A DNA stretch of 64,000 nt from Propioniciclava coleopterorum (GTDB taxonomy: Bacteria > Actinomycetota > Actinomycetes > Propionibacteriales > Propionibacteriaceae): contig NZ_CP049865.1 in the NCBI RefSeq assembly GCF_011393335.1, positions 3,428,722-3,492,721 on the forward strand. Reading direction: 5' to 3'. The number at the start of each line of letters is the position of its first letter. The first letter of the stretch is position 1. Of this stretch, positions 13,773 to 23,108 are shown one piece after another. Below the pieces are notes generated by a model. It did no database searches. It was not told the origin of the DNA and was given only the letters and a program-made list of their open reading frames with translations. A program made the translations under genes and the position numbers.

Positions 13773-14440
13773 TCAGGGGCGCGGGACGCCCCTGCGGCGG
13801 CGGACGTCGTCGACCAGTTCGCTCCGCGCCGCCGCGTGCGGGACGCTCACCTGCTCCATCGCGTCGGCCAGGTCGTCGCCGCCCGCCGCGCGCAGCCCGG
13901 CGATCGCGCCGGCCACGTCCTCGGGGGTGCGGTTCTGGTTGAGCTTGTCCTTGGCCTCGACCCGGGTGATCGGCAACTCGATGCCGACGATCGCCCGCAG
14001 CAGCCGGTCGTGCGCCGCCGGGTCGACGCGGCCGTCGTCGTAGCCGTGCAGCCGCGACAGTTCGCCCACCGCGTCCCGCACCCAGGCGGGATCGTCGTGG
14101 ATCACCAGCGGGCCGTACGCGTGCAGCGTCACGTAATTCCACGTCGGGACGCCGGGGGTCTCGCCGTTCGAGGCGTACCAGTCGGCGTGGATGTAGCCGT
14201 CGGGGCCCGACAGGATCGCCAGCGCGTCGCCGAGGTACGGCTCGCGCCAGACCGGGTTCACGCGCGTCACGTGGAAGATCAGCGACCCGAGCCCGCCGGC
14301 GGCGTCCGGGCGCCACGTGAGCGGCAGCAGGGTCGCGACGGGGCCGGTCTCGTGCGCGGTGACCAGTTGCGCGGTGGTGGCCGAGGCGAGCAGCCCCCGG
14401 ACCCGCTCGGGCGCCATCGCGAAGTGCCGGGGGTGTACAT
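13773..14440 (-). CDS. PaiB-family FMN-binding protein (frameshifted at 5' end as given)
   Basis: Member of the PaiB/FMN-binding split-barrel family, described in Bacillus as a negative transcriptional regulator; its true role here is unknown. Conserved pieces are [32 protein letters not shown] and the [11 protein letters not shown] motif near the C-terminus. The natural start is the ATG at 14440, which shares one base with the aroB stop and would read [12 protein letters not shown] if the G5 run at 14429-14433 had one more base. As written the frame breaks after four codons. The gene sits between aroB and efp, where many actinobacteria carry pepQ. Full length would be 222 aa. Confidence 0.82.
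13774..13794 (-). terminator. Possible hairpin overlapping the paiB stop
   Basis: CAGGGGCG and CGCCCCTG pair over a five-base loop at the end of the paiB-like gene. There is no T-tract. It may separate paiB from efp, but its overlap with the stop codon makes the role uncertain. Confidence 0.3.
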
Positions 14441-15528
14441 CAGCGGGCCAGTTCGGCGTAGGTGGCGCGCAGCACGTCCTCGTCGGGGGCGGTCGCCATG
14501 AAGGGCGCGCCCACGGCGTCCAGCAGGACGAAGCGGAGCGAGGCGCCGCGGGACTTCTTGTCCAGGCTCATGGTGGCCCGCAGGTCGTCGTAGGCGTCCG
14601 CCGCGTAGCTGGTGGGCAGCCCGACCGACTCCAGGACGCGCAGGTGGCGCTCGACGAAGGCGGCGTCGGCGTGCCCGAGCGCGTGCGACAGCCGCGCGGC
14701 GAAGGCCAGGCCGACCGCGACCGCGTAGCCGTGGCGCCACGTGTAGCGCTCGCGGCGCTCGATGGCGTGCCCCAGCGTGTGGCCGTAGTTGAGCAGTTCG
14801 CGGCCCACGTCGGAGCCCGTGCTGGTGGCCTCGCGCAGGTCGCCGCTCACCACGCCGGCCTTGATCCGCATCGACCGGGTGATCGCCTCGGCGAGCGCGT
14901 CCGAGCGTGGGTCGAGCATCGCGGCCGGGTCCGCCTCGAACAGTTCCAGGGTGCGCTCGTCGGCGATGAAGCCGTGCTTGATCATCTCGGCCAGGCCGCC
15001 GCGCAGGTCGTCGGGCGCCAGCGTGACGAGGTGGTCCAGGTCCGCCAGCACCCCGGCGGGCTCCCAGAAGGCGCCGACGAGGTTCTTGCCCGCGTCCAGG
15101 TTGATGCCGGTCTTGCCGCCGACCGCGGCGTCCACCATGGCCAGCAGCGTGGTCGGGATCGACACGTATCGCACGCCGCGCAGCCAGGTGGCGGCGACGA
15201 AGCCCGCCAGGTCGGTGGTGGCGCCGCCCCCGAAGCCGACCACGGCGTCCGAGCGGGTGAACCCGGCGCCCGCCAGCGCCTCCCAGCACGCCAGCAGGAA
15301 GGCGGGCGTCTTGACGCGCTCCCCGTCGGGCACGGTGAGCAGCAGCACCTCGGCGTCCAGGGTGCCGGCCAGCGCCGCCGCGGCGTCGGCGAGCTCGGCC
15401 GGGTGCAGGAGCGCGACCTTGGCGCTGCCCTCGACCAGGCCGGGCAGCAGCGCGGTCGTGCCGCGTCCCACCACGACGTCGTAGGGATGCTCCGAGGCGA
15501 CCGTGATGGTCTCCCACTGCGTGGTCAT
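14440..15528 (-). CDS. aroB: 3-dehydroquinate synthase
   Basis: Converts DAHP to 3-dehydroquinate in the shikimate pathway, using NAD and a divalent metal. The 362-residue protein has the NAD-binding GFGGGATTDLAGFVAATW, the IPTTLLAMVDAAVGGKTGIN segment, the metal ligands in AEMIKHG and in LNYGHTLGHAIE, and KKSRG near the end. The ATG overlaps the aroK stop by four bases. With aroC and aroK upstream it forms a coupled shikimate operon. Confidence 0.97.
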   Translation of the reverse strand: MTTQWETITVASEHPYDVVVGRGTTALLPGLVEGSAKVALLHPAELADAAAALAGTLDAEVLLLTVPDGERVKTPAFLLACWEALAGAGFTRSDAVVGFGGGATTDLAGFVAATWLRGVRYVSIPTTLLAMVDAAVGGKTGINLDAGKNLVGAFWEPAGVLADLDHLVTLAPDDLRGGLAEMIKHGFIADERTLELFEADPAAMLDPRSDALAEAITRSMRIKAGVVSGDLREATSTGSDVGRELLNYGHTLGHAIERRERYTWRHGYAVAVGLAFAARLSHALGHADAAFVERHLRVLESVGLPTSYAADAYDDLRATMSLDKKSRGASLRFVLLDAVGAPFMATAPDEDVLRATYAELAR

Positions 15529-16028
15529 CGCTCCTCCAGGGCGGCCAGCACGGCGTCGGCGAGCGCGTCGGGCTCCCGGCCGTTGGTGTCGATCTCGATG
15601 TCGGCCAGCCGCCGGTACACCGGCGTGCGGGCGTTCAGCAGCTTGATGAGCGTCGCGCGGACGCCGCCGCCGGCCAGCAGGGGGCGGCCCTCGTCCAGGC
15701 CGATGCGCTTGACGGCGTTGCGCGCGTCCACCTGCAGCCAGACCGTCGGCACGGCGGCGAGCGCGTCGGCGATCTCGGGGGTGAGCGGCGCTCCCCCGCC
15801 CAGGCTCACGACGCCGTCGCCGGCCAGCAGTTCGAGGGTGACGTCGCGCTCGAGGACGCGGAAGGCGGGCTCGCCGTCGTCGGCGAAGATGTCACGGATC
15901 TCGCGGCCCTGCCGGGACTCGATCACGGCGTCCACGTCCACGAACGGCACCCCGAGCCGGGCGGCGAGCAGCGGCCCGACGGTGGACTTGCCGCTGCCGG
16001 GCGCGCCGATCAGGGCGAGCGCCGTCAC
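15525..16028 (-). CDS. aroK: Shikimate kinase
   Basis: Phosphorylates shikimate. The protein is 167 aa, with P-loop [16 protein letters not shown] at residues 7-22, the shikimate-binding [11 protein letters not shown] and GGGAPL loops, and the LID region [11 protein letters not shown]. The GTG start overlaps the aroC stop by four bases, which fixes it; the frame continues upstream only as overlap with aroC. It is translated between aroC and aroB. Confidence 0.96.
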   Translation of the reverse strand: MTALALIGAPGSGKSTVGPLLAARLGVPFVDVDAVIESRQGREIRDIFADDGEPAFRVLERDVTLELLAGDGVVSLGGGAPLTPEIADALAAVPTVWLQVDARNAVKRIGLDEGRPLLAGGGVRATLIKLLNARTPVYRRLADIEIDTNGREPDALADAVLAALEER

Positions 16029-17215
16029 GCCAGCCGCCGCTCGGCGAGCCGGTCGAGGTAGGCGCGGTGGTTGCGGGAGGTCTCGGCGACCGAGTCCCCG
16101 CCGAACTTGGTCAGCATCAGCTCGGCGAGCACCAGCGCCACCATCGCCTCGGCCACGACGCCGGCGGCGGGGACCGCGCACACGTCGGAGCGCTGGTGGT
16201 GGGCCTGGGCCGGCTCCAGCGTGGTGGTGTCGACGGTGCGCAGCGCGCGCGGCACGGTCGCGATGGGCTTCATCGCGGCCCGGACGCGCAGCACCTCGCC
16301 GGTGCTCATCCCGCCCTCGGTGCCCCCGGAGCGGTTGGAGACCCGGGCGACGCCCGAGGCGCCCTCGGGCACCATCTCGTCGTGGGCCAGCGAGCCGCGG
16401 GTGCGGGCCAGGGTGAAGCCGTCGCCGACTTCCACGCCCTTGATGGCCTGGATGCCCATCAGGGCGCCCGCCAGCCGGGCGTCCAGGCGGGTGTCGCCCT
16501 GGGAGTGGCTGCCGACGCCCGGCGGCAGGCCGGTGACGACGACCTCGACGACGCCGCCGACGGTGTCGCCCTCGGACTTGGCGGCCTCGATCTCGGCCAG
16601 CATCCGGGCCGAGGACTCCGGGTCGAAGCAGCGCACGGGGTCGGCGTCGATCGCGTCACGGTCGGACGCCGTGGGCAGGGCCGTGCCGGTGCTGGCGACC
16701 GGCCCGATCTCGACGACGTGGCTGACGAGCTGGACGCCGTAGGCCTGGTCGAGGAAGTTGGTCGCGACCCGGCCCAGCGCCACGCGGGCGGCGGTCTCGC
16801 GGGCGGAGGCGCGCTCCAGGATCGGGCGGGCCTCGTCCCAGTCGTACTTCTGCATGCCCGCCAGGTCGGCGTGGCCGGGACGCGGCCGCGTCAGCGCGGC
16901 GTTGCGAGCCTGCCCGGCGAGCACGTCGGGGTCGACGGCGTCCGGGTTCATGACGGTCTCCCACTTGGGCCACTCGGTGTTGCCGACCATGATCGCGATC
17001 GGGGAGCCGAGCGTCTCGCCATGGCGCACGCCGGTGAGCATCGTGACCTCGTCGGCCTCGAACTTCATCCGGGCGCCGCGGCCCACCCCGAGGCGCCGGC
17101 GGCGCAGGGCGTCGGCGATGTCGTCGGTGGACACGTGGACGTGGGACGGGATGCCCTCGATCGTGGCGACCAGCGCCCGGCCGTGGGACTCCCCCGCCGT
17201 CAAGTAACGCAGCAT
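16025..17215 (-). CDS. aroC: Chorismate synthase
   Basis: Final shikimate-pathway step, EPSP to chorismate, needing reduced FMN. The 396-residue protein starts [21 protein letters not shown] and carries the family signatures [42 protein letters not shown] and [13 protein letters not shown]. It is the first gene of aroC-aroK-aroB; its start lies 27 bp beyond the hairpin that ends the mltG transcript. An own promoter is expected between 17216 and 17242, but I see no convincing boxes. Confidence 0.97.
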   Translation of the reverse strand: MLRYLTAGESHGRALVATIEGIPSHVHVSTDDIADALRRRRLGVGRGARMKFEADEVTMLTGVRHGETLGSPIAIMVGNTEWPKWETVMNPDAVDPDVLAGQARNAALTRPRPGHADLAGMQKYDWDEARPILERASARETAARVALGRVATNFLDQAYGVQLVSHVVEIGPVASTGTALPTASDRDAIDADPVRCFDPESSARMLAEIEAAKSEGDTVGGVVEVVVTGLPPGVGSHSQGDTRLDARLAGALMGIQAIKGVEVGDGFTLARTRGSLAHDEMVPEGASGVARVSNRSGGTEGGMSTGEVLRVRAAMKPIATVPRALRTVDTTTLEPAQAHHQRSDVCAVPAAGVVAEAMVALVLAELMLTKFGGDSVAETSRNHRAYLDRLAERRLA

Positions 17216-17242
17216 GCCTGAAACTCTGCCACAGGCGGCGAA

Positions 17243-17270
17243 CCGCCCCGCACCGGAGGGTGCGGGGCGG
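17243..17270 (-). terminator. Strong hairpin downstream of mltG
   Basis: A perfect 12-bp stem (CCGCCCCGCACC with its complement) around a GGAG loop, beginning 18 bp after the mltG stop and ahead of aroC. There is no long T-tract, as is usual for high-GC actinobacteria. It separates the mltG-ruvX-alaS genes from the aro operon. Confidence 0.72.
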
Positions 17271-17288
17271 ACGTCGCGGAGGCGGGGC

Positions 17289-18440
17289 TCAGCACTTGTC
17301 GGAGGTCTTGCAGAACTCCCGGAACTGGTTCACCGCCTGCTGGTGCTGCTCGAAGGTGTCGCTGAAGACGGTCTCGCCCGTGTCGAGGTTCACCACGACG
17401 AAGAACATCCAGTTCCCCTCGGCCGGCGTCACGGCCGCCTCGATCGCGTCCTCCGACGGCGAGGTGATCGGGGTCGGGGGCAGCTTGCCCGCGTTCTTCT
17501 GCAGGTAGGTGTTGTACGGGGAGTCGAGCTTGCGCTCCTCGGCCGTGGTCGTGACGCGTCCGGTGACGTTGTTGGCGTACGCGACCGTGGCGTCCGACTC
17601 GAGCCGCTCGCCCTTCGCGATCCGGTTGTAGAACACCCGCGCGACCTTCTGCCGGTCCTCGCTCGTCATCGCCTCCCGCTCGACGACGCTGGCCATGATG
17701 AGCGCGGTGTAGGGGTCCTTCGCCGGCGACGCCGCGGCCTGGTTGACGAAGTCGTTGCGCTCGACGACCTTGTTGAAGTTGTCGACGGTCATCTTCATGA
17801 CGCCCTCGGCGGTCGGGTTGCCGCCGAGCTCGTAGGTGTCGGGGAACAGGAAGCCGTCCACGTTGCCCTTGGCCCACTCCGGCAGCCCGAGGTTGGTCGG
17901 CGCCTTGACCAGCGCCTGGAACTCCTCCACCGGCAGCTTGGACGCCTGCGCCATCGCGGCGATCTGCTCGCTGGTGCGCTGCCCCTCGCGCAGCTGCATC
18001 ATGTTGCGCACGAGGTTGGCCGGGTCGAGGAGCGCGTCGAACGCGCTGATGACCGACATCTGGGTCTTCATCTTGTACTGCCCGGCCTGGACGCGGCTGG
18101 ACTCGTCGGGACGCGACTGGGCGTAGCGGCGGAACGAGTCGGCCGACTTCACGACGTCCTTCTCCTCCAGCAGCTTGCCGACCGCGGTCATGGAGGCGCC
18201 CTTGGGGATCTCGATCTGGATCGGGTCGACGCCGGTGCCGATGTAGTCGTCCTTGGTGCGGAAGCCCATCCAGGCGTCCCAGGCCTTGCCGCCGACGAAC
18301 CAGACGCCGCCGACCAGCACGACGAGGGCCAGGAGGACGGCGATCCACCCCTTGCTGCGGTGCCGCACCTCCCCCATGTCCCATTCGCCGGTCTCGGGGT
18401 CGCGGAGACGGTCGGGCTCGTGCGTCCGTTGCGGGCTCAT
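17289..18440 (-). CDS. mltG: Endolytic murein transglycosylase MltG (YceG-like)
   Basis: Inner-membrane lytic transglycosylase that cleaves nascent peptidoglycan and may terminate glycan strands. The protein is 383 aa: a short cytoplasmic N-terminus, one membrane helix at about 31-51 ([20 protein letters not shown]), a LysM-like part ([14 protein letters not shown]) and the YceG domain. The catalytic glutamate is in ASVVEREA, and [18 protein letters not shown] and SPYNTY are family hallmarks. The ATG overlaps the ruvX stop by four bases. The alaS-ruvX-mltG order is standard in actinobacteria. Confidence 0.94.
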   Translation of the reverse strand: MSPQRTHEPDRLRDPETGEWDMGEVRHRSKGWIAVLLALVVLVGGVWFVGGKAWDAWMGFRTKDDYIGTGVDPIQIEIPKGASMTAVGKLLEEKDVVKSADSFRRYAQSRPDESSRVQAGQYKMKTQMSVISAFDALLDPANLVRNMMQLREGQRTSEQIAAMAQASKLPVEEFQALVKAPTNLGLPEWAKGNVDGFLFPDTYELGGNPTAEGVMKMTVDNFNKVVERNDFVNQAAASPAKDPYTALIMASVVEREAMTSEDRQKVARVFYNRIAKGERLESDATVAYANNVTGRVTTTAEERKLDSPYNTYLQKNAGKLPPTPITSPSEDAIEAAVTPAEGNWMFFVVVNLDTGETVFSDTFEQHQQAVNQFREFCKTSDKC

Positions 18441-18919
18441 CGGGTGTTCCTTCCGTCGATACGCTCCCCGACGCGGGCGAGGGCCACCCGTTCGGCGTCG
18501 AGCGCCTGGTTCAAGATTGCCACGGCCGCCGCCTGGTCGATGACCGAGCGCTGGTGGCGCGAGGAGCGGCCGGCCTCGTGCAGGTGCCGCGACGCGGTCA
18601 CCGTGGTGAGCCGCTCGTCGATCAGCCGGACGTCCAGCTCGGGGAACAGGCCGGCCACCAACGCGGCCCCCTGACGCGCCATGGCGGCCGCCTCGCCCTC
18701 GGCGCCGCGCAGGTGCCGCGGCAGCCCCAGGTAGGCCGCGACGGGCTCGTACTCGGCCACGATCGCCCGCAGCCGCTCGGTCACCACCCGCCGGTCGGAC
18801 GCCGGCGCGATGGTCTCGACCGGGTAGGCCAGGACGCCGGCGGCGTCGCAGGCCGCGACACCGATCCGGGCCCTGCCCCAATCGATGCCGAGCCGCACCC
18901 CCGCCGGAACCCCGCTCAT
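18437..18919 (-). CDS. ruvX: Holliday-junction resolvase-like / pre-16S rRNA nuclease YqgF
   Basis: RNase H-fold protein of the YqgF/RuvX family, implicated in 16S rRNA 5'-end maturation. The 160-residue protein has the first catalytic aspartate in LGIDWGRARIGVA, LGLPRHLRGAEG in the middle, LIDERLTTVTA, and the third acidic residue in QRSVIDQAAAV. The ATG overlaps the alaS stop by four bases and the stop overlaps mltG. The family assignment is firm; the exact substrate in this organism is inferred. Confidence 0.94.
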   Translation of the reverse strand: MSGVPAGVRLGIDWGRARIGVAACDAAGVLAYPVETIAPASDRRVVTERLRAIVAEYEPVAAYLGLPRHLRGAEGEAAAMARQGAALVAGLFPELDVRLIDERLTTVTASRHLHEAGRSSRHQRSVIDQAAAVAILNQALDAERVALARVGERIDGRNTR

Positions 18920-21594
18920 GGCAGCGCCAGCGCCGCCCGGATCGCGGCCAGCGCCTCGGTGGCCTTGGACGCGTCCGCGCCGCCGCCCTGGGCAAGGTCG
19001 TCCTTGCCGCCGCCCTTGCCGCCCAGCTGGGCCGCGCCGACGCCGACCAGCGCCCCCGCCTTGGCGCCGAGTTCGCGCGCGGCCGGGGTGGTGGCGACGA
19101 TCAACGCCGGCTTGGCGTCCCCGCCGACCAGCGCGATGACCGCCGGGCCGCCCGACAACTTGTCGCGCAGCGCGGTGGCCAGGGCGCGCAGGTCGTTGCC
19201 GGCCACGCCCGGCAGCTCGTGGCCGACGAATCGGAACGGGCCGGCGTCGACCGCGTCGGCGGCCAGCGCGTCGAGGTTGCCGAGCAGCTCGCGCTGGCGG
19301 AGGTCGGCGATCTGCTTCTCCGCGGTCTTGAGCTGCGCCAGCAGCCGCTCGACGCGGTCGACCAACTGGTCGGGCTGGGTCTTCAGGGTGTCGGACAGCG
19401 TGGAGACCAGCGTCCGCTCGGCCGCGAACCTGTTGAACGCGTCGGTGCTGACCAGGGCCTCGACGCGGCGGATGCCGGAGCCGACCGAGCCCTCGCCGAG
19501 CAGGTTGACCAGGCCGATCTGCGCGGTGGTGCGGACGTGGGTGCCGCCGCACAGCTCGCGCGACCACGGCCCGTTCAGCTCGACCATCCGCACCACGTCG
19601 CCGTACTTCTCGCCGAACATCGCCTGCGCGCCCAGCTCCTTGGCGGTGGCCAGCGGCAGCTCGCGGTCGGTGACCGCGAAGTCGTCGCGGATCGCCTCGT
19701 TGACGATCCCCTCGAGCTCGCTGCGCATCGCCGGCGACAGCGCCTCGTGCGCGTTGAAGTCGAAGCGCAGGTAGCCGGGCTTGTTGTAGGAGCCCGCCTG
19801 GTGCGTGGCGTCGCCGAGCATCTGGCGCAGCGCCGCGTTCACCACGTGCGTGGCGGTGTGCGCCTGCGACGCGGCGAACCGGGCCGGCGGGTCGACGGCC
19901 GCGAGCAGCTCGTCGCCCTCGGCGACGCCGCCCTCGTTCACCATCACCTTGTGCACGACCAGGCCCTGGACCGGACGCTGCACGTCCAGCACCTCGAGCT
20001 GGACGCCGTCGGCGGTCAGCATGCCCGCGTCGGCGTCCTGGCCGCCGGCCTCGGCGTAGAACGGCGTCTCCTCCAGGACGACCTCGACCACGTCGCCGGG
20101 GGCGGCGTGCGTGACGAGCTGGCCGTCGCGGACCAGCCCGCGCACGCGGCTGGGCACCGACAGGTCGGTGAAGCCGCGGAACGGCGTCTCGCCGGCGTCG
20201 CGCAGCGTCCGGTAGGCCTCGGTGTTCGCCGCGCCGCCCTTCTTGGCGCGGGCGTCCGCCTTGGCGCGGGCCTTCTGCTCGCCCATGAGCCGGGTGAACT
20301 CGTCGCGGTCGACCGCCAGGCCGGCCTCGCCGGCCATCTCCAGGGTCAGGTCGATCGGGAAGCCGTAGGTGTCGTGGAGCTGGAACGCCTGGTCGCCGGG
20401 CAGCGTCGTGACGCCGGCGTCCTTGGCCTGCCGGACGGCGACGTCGAAGATCTGCGTGCCGGCGGCCAGCGTGCGCCGGAAGGACTCCTCCTCGGCGTAG
20501 GCCGAGGTCGAGGTCCGCGCCCACTCGGTCGCCACCTCGGGGTAGGACTCCTCCATCAGCGCCTTGGAGACCGGCAGCAGCTCGGGCAGCACCGGGTCGT
20601 GGACGCCGAGCAGCCGCATCGCCCGGACGCTGCGGCGCAGCAGGCGGCGCAGCACGTAGCCGCGCGCCTCGTTGCCCGGGGTGACGCCGTCGGTCATCAG
20701 CATCAGGCCGGACCGGACGTGGTCGGCGACCACGCGCATCCGCACGTCGTCGTCGTGGTCGGCGCCGTAGCGCTTGCCCGACAGCTCGGCCGCCTTCTCG
20801 ATCACCGGGAACACCTGGTCGATCTCGTACAGGTTGTCGCGACCCTGCATCAGGTAGGCGACCCGCTCCAGGCCCATGCCGGTGTCGATGTTCGGCTTGG
20901 GCAGCGGGCGCAGCACGTCGAAGTCGTCCTTGGCGCGCACCGCGGACAGTTCCTGCTGCATGAACACGAGGTTCCAGATCTCCAGGAAGCGGTCCTCGTC
21001 CACGATCGGGCCGCCGTCGGGGCCGTACGCCGCGCCGCGGTCGATGTAGATCTCCGAGCACGGGCCGCCGGGACCGGGGATGCCCATGTTCCAGTAGTTG
21101 TCCTTCAGGTCGCGGCGCTGGATGTGCTCGTCCGGCACGCCCATCGCGCGCCACAGCGCGACCGCCTCGGTGTCGCCGTCGGGAAAGTCGGGGTGGTGAC
21201 CCGGCCCGAGCACCGTCACCCAGACGCGGTCGCCGTCGAACCCGAGACCGCCGGAGGCGATCGACCCGGTGACGAGCTCCCAGGCGTGCTGGATCGCGCC
21301 TTCCTTGAAGTAGTCGCCGAAGCTGAAGTTGCCGTTCATCTGGAAGAACGTGCCGTGGCGGGTCGTCTTGCCGACCTCCTCGATGTCGAGGGTGCGCACG
21401 CACTTCTGCGAGCTGGTCGCCGTCTGGAACGGCGGGGTCTCGGCGCCGGTGAAGTACGGCTTGAACGGCACCATGCCGGCGTTGACGAAGAGCAGGGTGG
21501 GGTCGTTGTAGACCAGGGACGCCGAGGGCACCAGCGTGTGCCCGGCGCGTACGAAGTGGTCGAGGAACCGGCGCCGGATCTCAGCGGTCTTCAT
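18916..21594 (-). CDS. alaS: Alanyl-tRNA synthetase
   Basis: Charges tRNA-Ala and edits misacylated Ser/Gly. The 892-residue protein has the class II catalytic domain (1-440; TSSQKCVRTLDIEEVGKTTR, FFQMNGNFSFGDYFKEGA), the editing domain with zinc ligands in HTATHVVNAAL (about 570) and CGGTHV (about 675), a coiled-coil linker and a C-terminal DHHA1 domain with a glycine-rich GGKGGGKDD stretch. The ATG overlaps the stop of the small DUF6167-like gene by four bases. Confidence 0.97.
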   Translation of the reverse strand: MKTAEIRRRFLDHFVRAGHTLVPSASLVYNDPTLLFVNAGMVPFKPYFTGAETPPFQTATSSQKCVRTLDIEEVGKTTRHGTFFQMNGNFSFGDYFKEGAIQHAWELVTGSIASGGLGFDGDRVWVTVLGPGHHPDFPDGDTEAVALWRAMGVPDEHIQRRDLKDNYWNMGIPGPGGPCSEIYIDRGAAYGPDGGPIVDEDRFLEIWNLVFMQQELSAVRAKDDFDVLRPLPKPNIDTGMGLERVAYLMQGRDNLYEIDQVFPVIEKAAELSGKRYGADHDDDVRMRVVADHVRSGLMLMTDGVTPGNEARGYVLRRLLRRSVRAMRLLGVHDPVLPELLPVSKALMEESYPEVATEWARTSTSAYAEEESFRRTLAAGTQIFDVAVRQAKDAGVTTLPGDQAFQLHDTYGFPIDLTLEMAGEAGLAVDRDEFTRLMGEQKARAKADARAKKGGAANTEAYRTLRDAGETPFRGFTDLSVPSRVRGLVRDGQLVTHAAPGDVVEVVLEETPFYAEAGGQDADAGMLTADGVQLEVLDVQRPVQGLVVHKVMVNEGGVAEGDELLAAVDPPARFAASQAHTATHVVNAALRQMLGDATHQAGSYNKPGYLRFDFNAHEALSPAMRSELEGIVNEAIRDDFAVTDRELPLATAKELGAQAMFGEKYGDVVRMVELNGPWSRELCGGTHVRTTAQIGLVNLLGEGSVGSGIRRVEALVSTDAFNRFAAERTLVSTLSDTLKTQPDQLVDRVERLLAQLKTAEKQIADLRQRELLGNLDALAADAVDAGPFRFVGHELPGVAGNDLRALATALRDKLSGGPAVIALVGGDAKPALIVATTPAARELGAKAGALVGVGAAQLGGKGGGKDDLAQGGGADASKATEALAAIRAALALP

Positions 21595-21842
21595 GACAGT
21601 TGTCTTCTTTCGTCCTTGGTCAGCAGGGCGGTCAGCTCGGACCGCTTGGCGGCCCGCGCCTGGGAGTAGTGGGTGGCGAAGTCGTCGACCCAGTCCTTGG
21701 CCTGGCCGGCCGCGTCCTCAGCCCTACGCTCCAACTCCTCGGCCATCCCCGCCGGTGTCAGTCGACGAGCATACTGCCGCCCCTTCACGACGACGAAAGC
21801 CGACGCCGCCGCCCCGGCGACGAACCACAGCGCGCGGCTCAT
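21591..21842 (-). CDS. Small membrane-anchored protein, DUF6167-like
   Basis: An 83-residue protein with one N-terminal hydrophobic segment (ALWFVAGAAASAFVVVKG) followed by a basic/helical tail (MAEELERRAEDAAGQAKDW...). It resembles the small DUF6167-type proteins that sit just before alaS in many actinobacteria; I assign that by position and architecture, not by catalytic motif. It is coupled to alaS (ATGA overlap) and to the DUF948-like gene upstream by the same kind of overlap. Function unknown; a cell-envelope role is only a guess. Confidence 0.8.
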   Translation of the reverse strand: MSRALWFVAGAAASAFVVVKGRQYARRLTPAGMAEELERRAEDAAGQAKDWVDDFATHYSQARAAKRSELTALLTKDERRQLS

Positions 21843-22243
21843 CGCTGCCCGCCGCTCACCTTGGCGCTCAGCGCCGCCCGGAAGCCGTGGAAGGAGGACG
21901 CCAGCGCGATCAGCGGCCGCCCGAACGCGGCCAGCCAGATCTGGGAGAGCGTGGCGGTGTTCTCCACCACCGTGGACGCGTGCCCGCTGACGCGCGCGAC
22001 GTCGGCGGTGACCTTCTCCACCTCGGTGGTGACGCCGCCCAGGCGCGTCAGCTCGGTGTTGGCCGCCTCGACGGTGTCCTGCAGTTCGGCCAGGATCGGC
22101 GCGGTGCTGGCGTTCACGTCCTTGACGGCGCCCGTCAGCTCGTCGAGCAGCCGTCCCAGCTTGAACAGCGGGATGGCGCACATGCCGACCAGCAGCACGA
22201 AGGCGACGGCGGCGATCAGCCCGGCGATCTCTCCGACAGTCAT
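21839..22243 (-). CDS. DUF948-like membrane protein
   Basis: A 134-residue protein with one N-terminal membrane helix (IAGLIAAVAFVLLVGMCAIPLFKLG), then a long amphipathic coiled-coil-like region with heptads (LLDELTGAVKDVNASTAPIL, NTELTRLGGVTTEVEKV). This is the architecture of DUF948 proteins, which in actinobacteria are encoded next to alaS. The ATG at 22243 is the first plausible start; the frame further upstream is not protein-like. Probably the first gene of the DUF948-DUF6167-alaS-ruvX-mltG run. Function unknown. Confidence 0.83.
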   Translation of the reverse strand: MTVGEIAGLIAAVAFVLLVGMCAIPLFKLGRLLDELTGAVKDVNASTAPILAELQDTVEAANTELTRLGGVTTEVEKVTADVARVSGHASTVVENTATLSQIWLAAFGRPLIALASSFHGFRAALSAKVSGGQR

Positions 22244-22443
22244 GGGTTCGAGCCTAGTACAGGCCACTCTGCCGCCCTCCTCTCGATCAGCAACTCCACG
22301 GACTCGCCACCGGCGGTGGCTGGCAGGCTGCGACATCCCCATCGCCCACCTCGAACCGACGACGAGATCCACGAGATCCGCGAGACGAACCCGACGGCGA
22401 CCAAGGCCTGCCTGCAAGACTTCGTTCGATGAGGGAGCAATGG

Positions 22444-23001
22444 GTGCGCGAGCTGACCGCGGCGGCGCAATGGCTGGACGGTCAGGTGGTCGTCGACTGG
22501 TGGGCCAACGAGATGGCCCTGTGGGAGGACTACAGCGGCCGGGGCCCTCGCTATGACGCCCCGGAGTTCCCGGTGCTGCAGACAACCGGTCTGGTCGCAG
22601 GCCTGGAGTGCGGGTTGGGCTGGGGACTGAAGCCCTCCCAGACCACCGAGTCCTTCGAACTCCGACCGATCAGTGAGGTGCCCGAGGCGCAGGTGATCGA
22701 GCGCCGGGAGACTTCGGTCAACGGCATCTTCCGGAGTCGACAGTTGACGGAACTACCGGTCGGACGGGTCCGCGATGTCACGGTCGGCTTCGTCCACGAC
22801 ATCGTGACCCTGGACGCCCGGATCGGTGGGGAGACCCTGGTTTCCGAGATCCGGTGCACCGTCGGCGGGCAACCGCTCGTCTTCCTCTCGGGCGAGGCCG
22901 AGGAGCAGCAGAACGACAGCCTCGTCTTCAAGCGCCTCGACAATGCGGTGCTGATCTTCACCGATCCGACGGCCGTCGACACCCTGCCATGGAGTCGCTG
23001 A
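22444..23001 (+). CDS. Hypothetical protein, no family recognised
   Basis: A 185-residue soluble protein that I do not recognise. It lacks a signal peptide and membrane helices; a tryptophan-rich N-terminus (VVVDWWANEMALWEDY) is followed by an apparently beta-rich region (LVAGLECGLGWGLKP, RVRDVTVGFVHDIVTLDARI, ETLVSEIRCTVGG). I start it at GTG 22444 because GAGGGAG lies six bases upstream; an in-frame ATG at 22429 has no such site. It is the only plus-strand gene among minus-strand housekeeping genes here and looks less GC-rich than its neighbours. It could be a recently acquired or lineage-specific gene. Confidence 0.65.
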   Translation: MRELTAAAQWLDGQVVVDWWANEMALWEDYSGRGPRYDAPEFPVLQTTGLVAGLECGLGWGLKPSQTTESFELRPISEVPEAQVIERRETSVNGIFRSRQLTELPVGRVRDVTVGFVHDIVTLDARIGGETLVSEIRCTVGGQPLVFLSGEAEEQQNDSLVFKRLDNAVLIFTDPTAVDTLPWSR

Positions 23002-23108
23002 CCAGGGCGCAGCCAACCGAGTGATCGACGCGCCGGCTCGCCTGCTGCTCAAGCAGCGTGTGCTGGTGGCGGCCCACGTCGCCTCCGTCGCCGGGGCGTG
23101 CGCGACGC

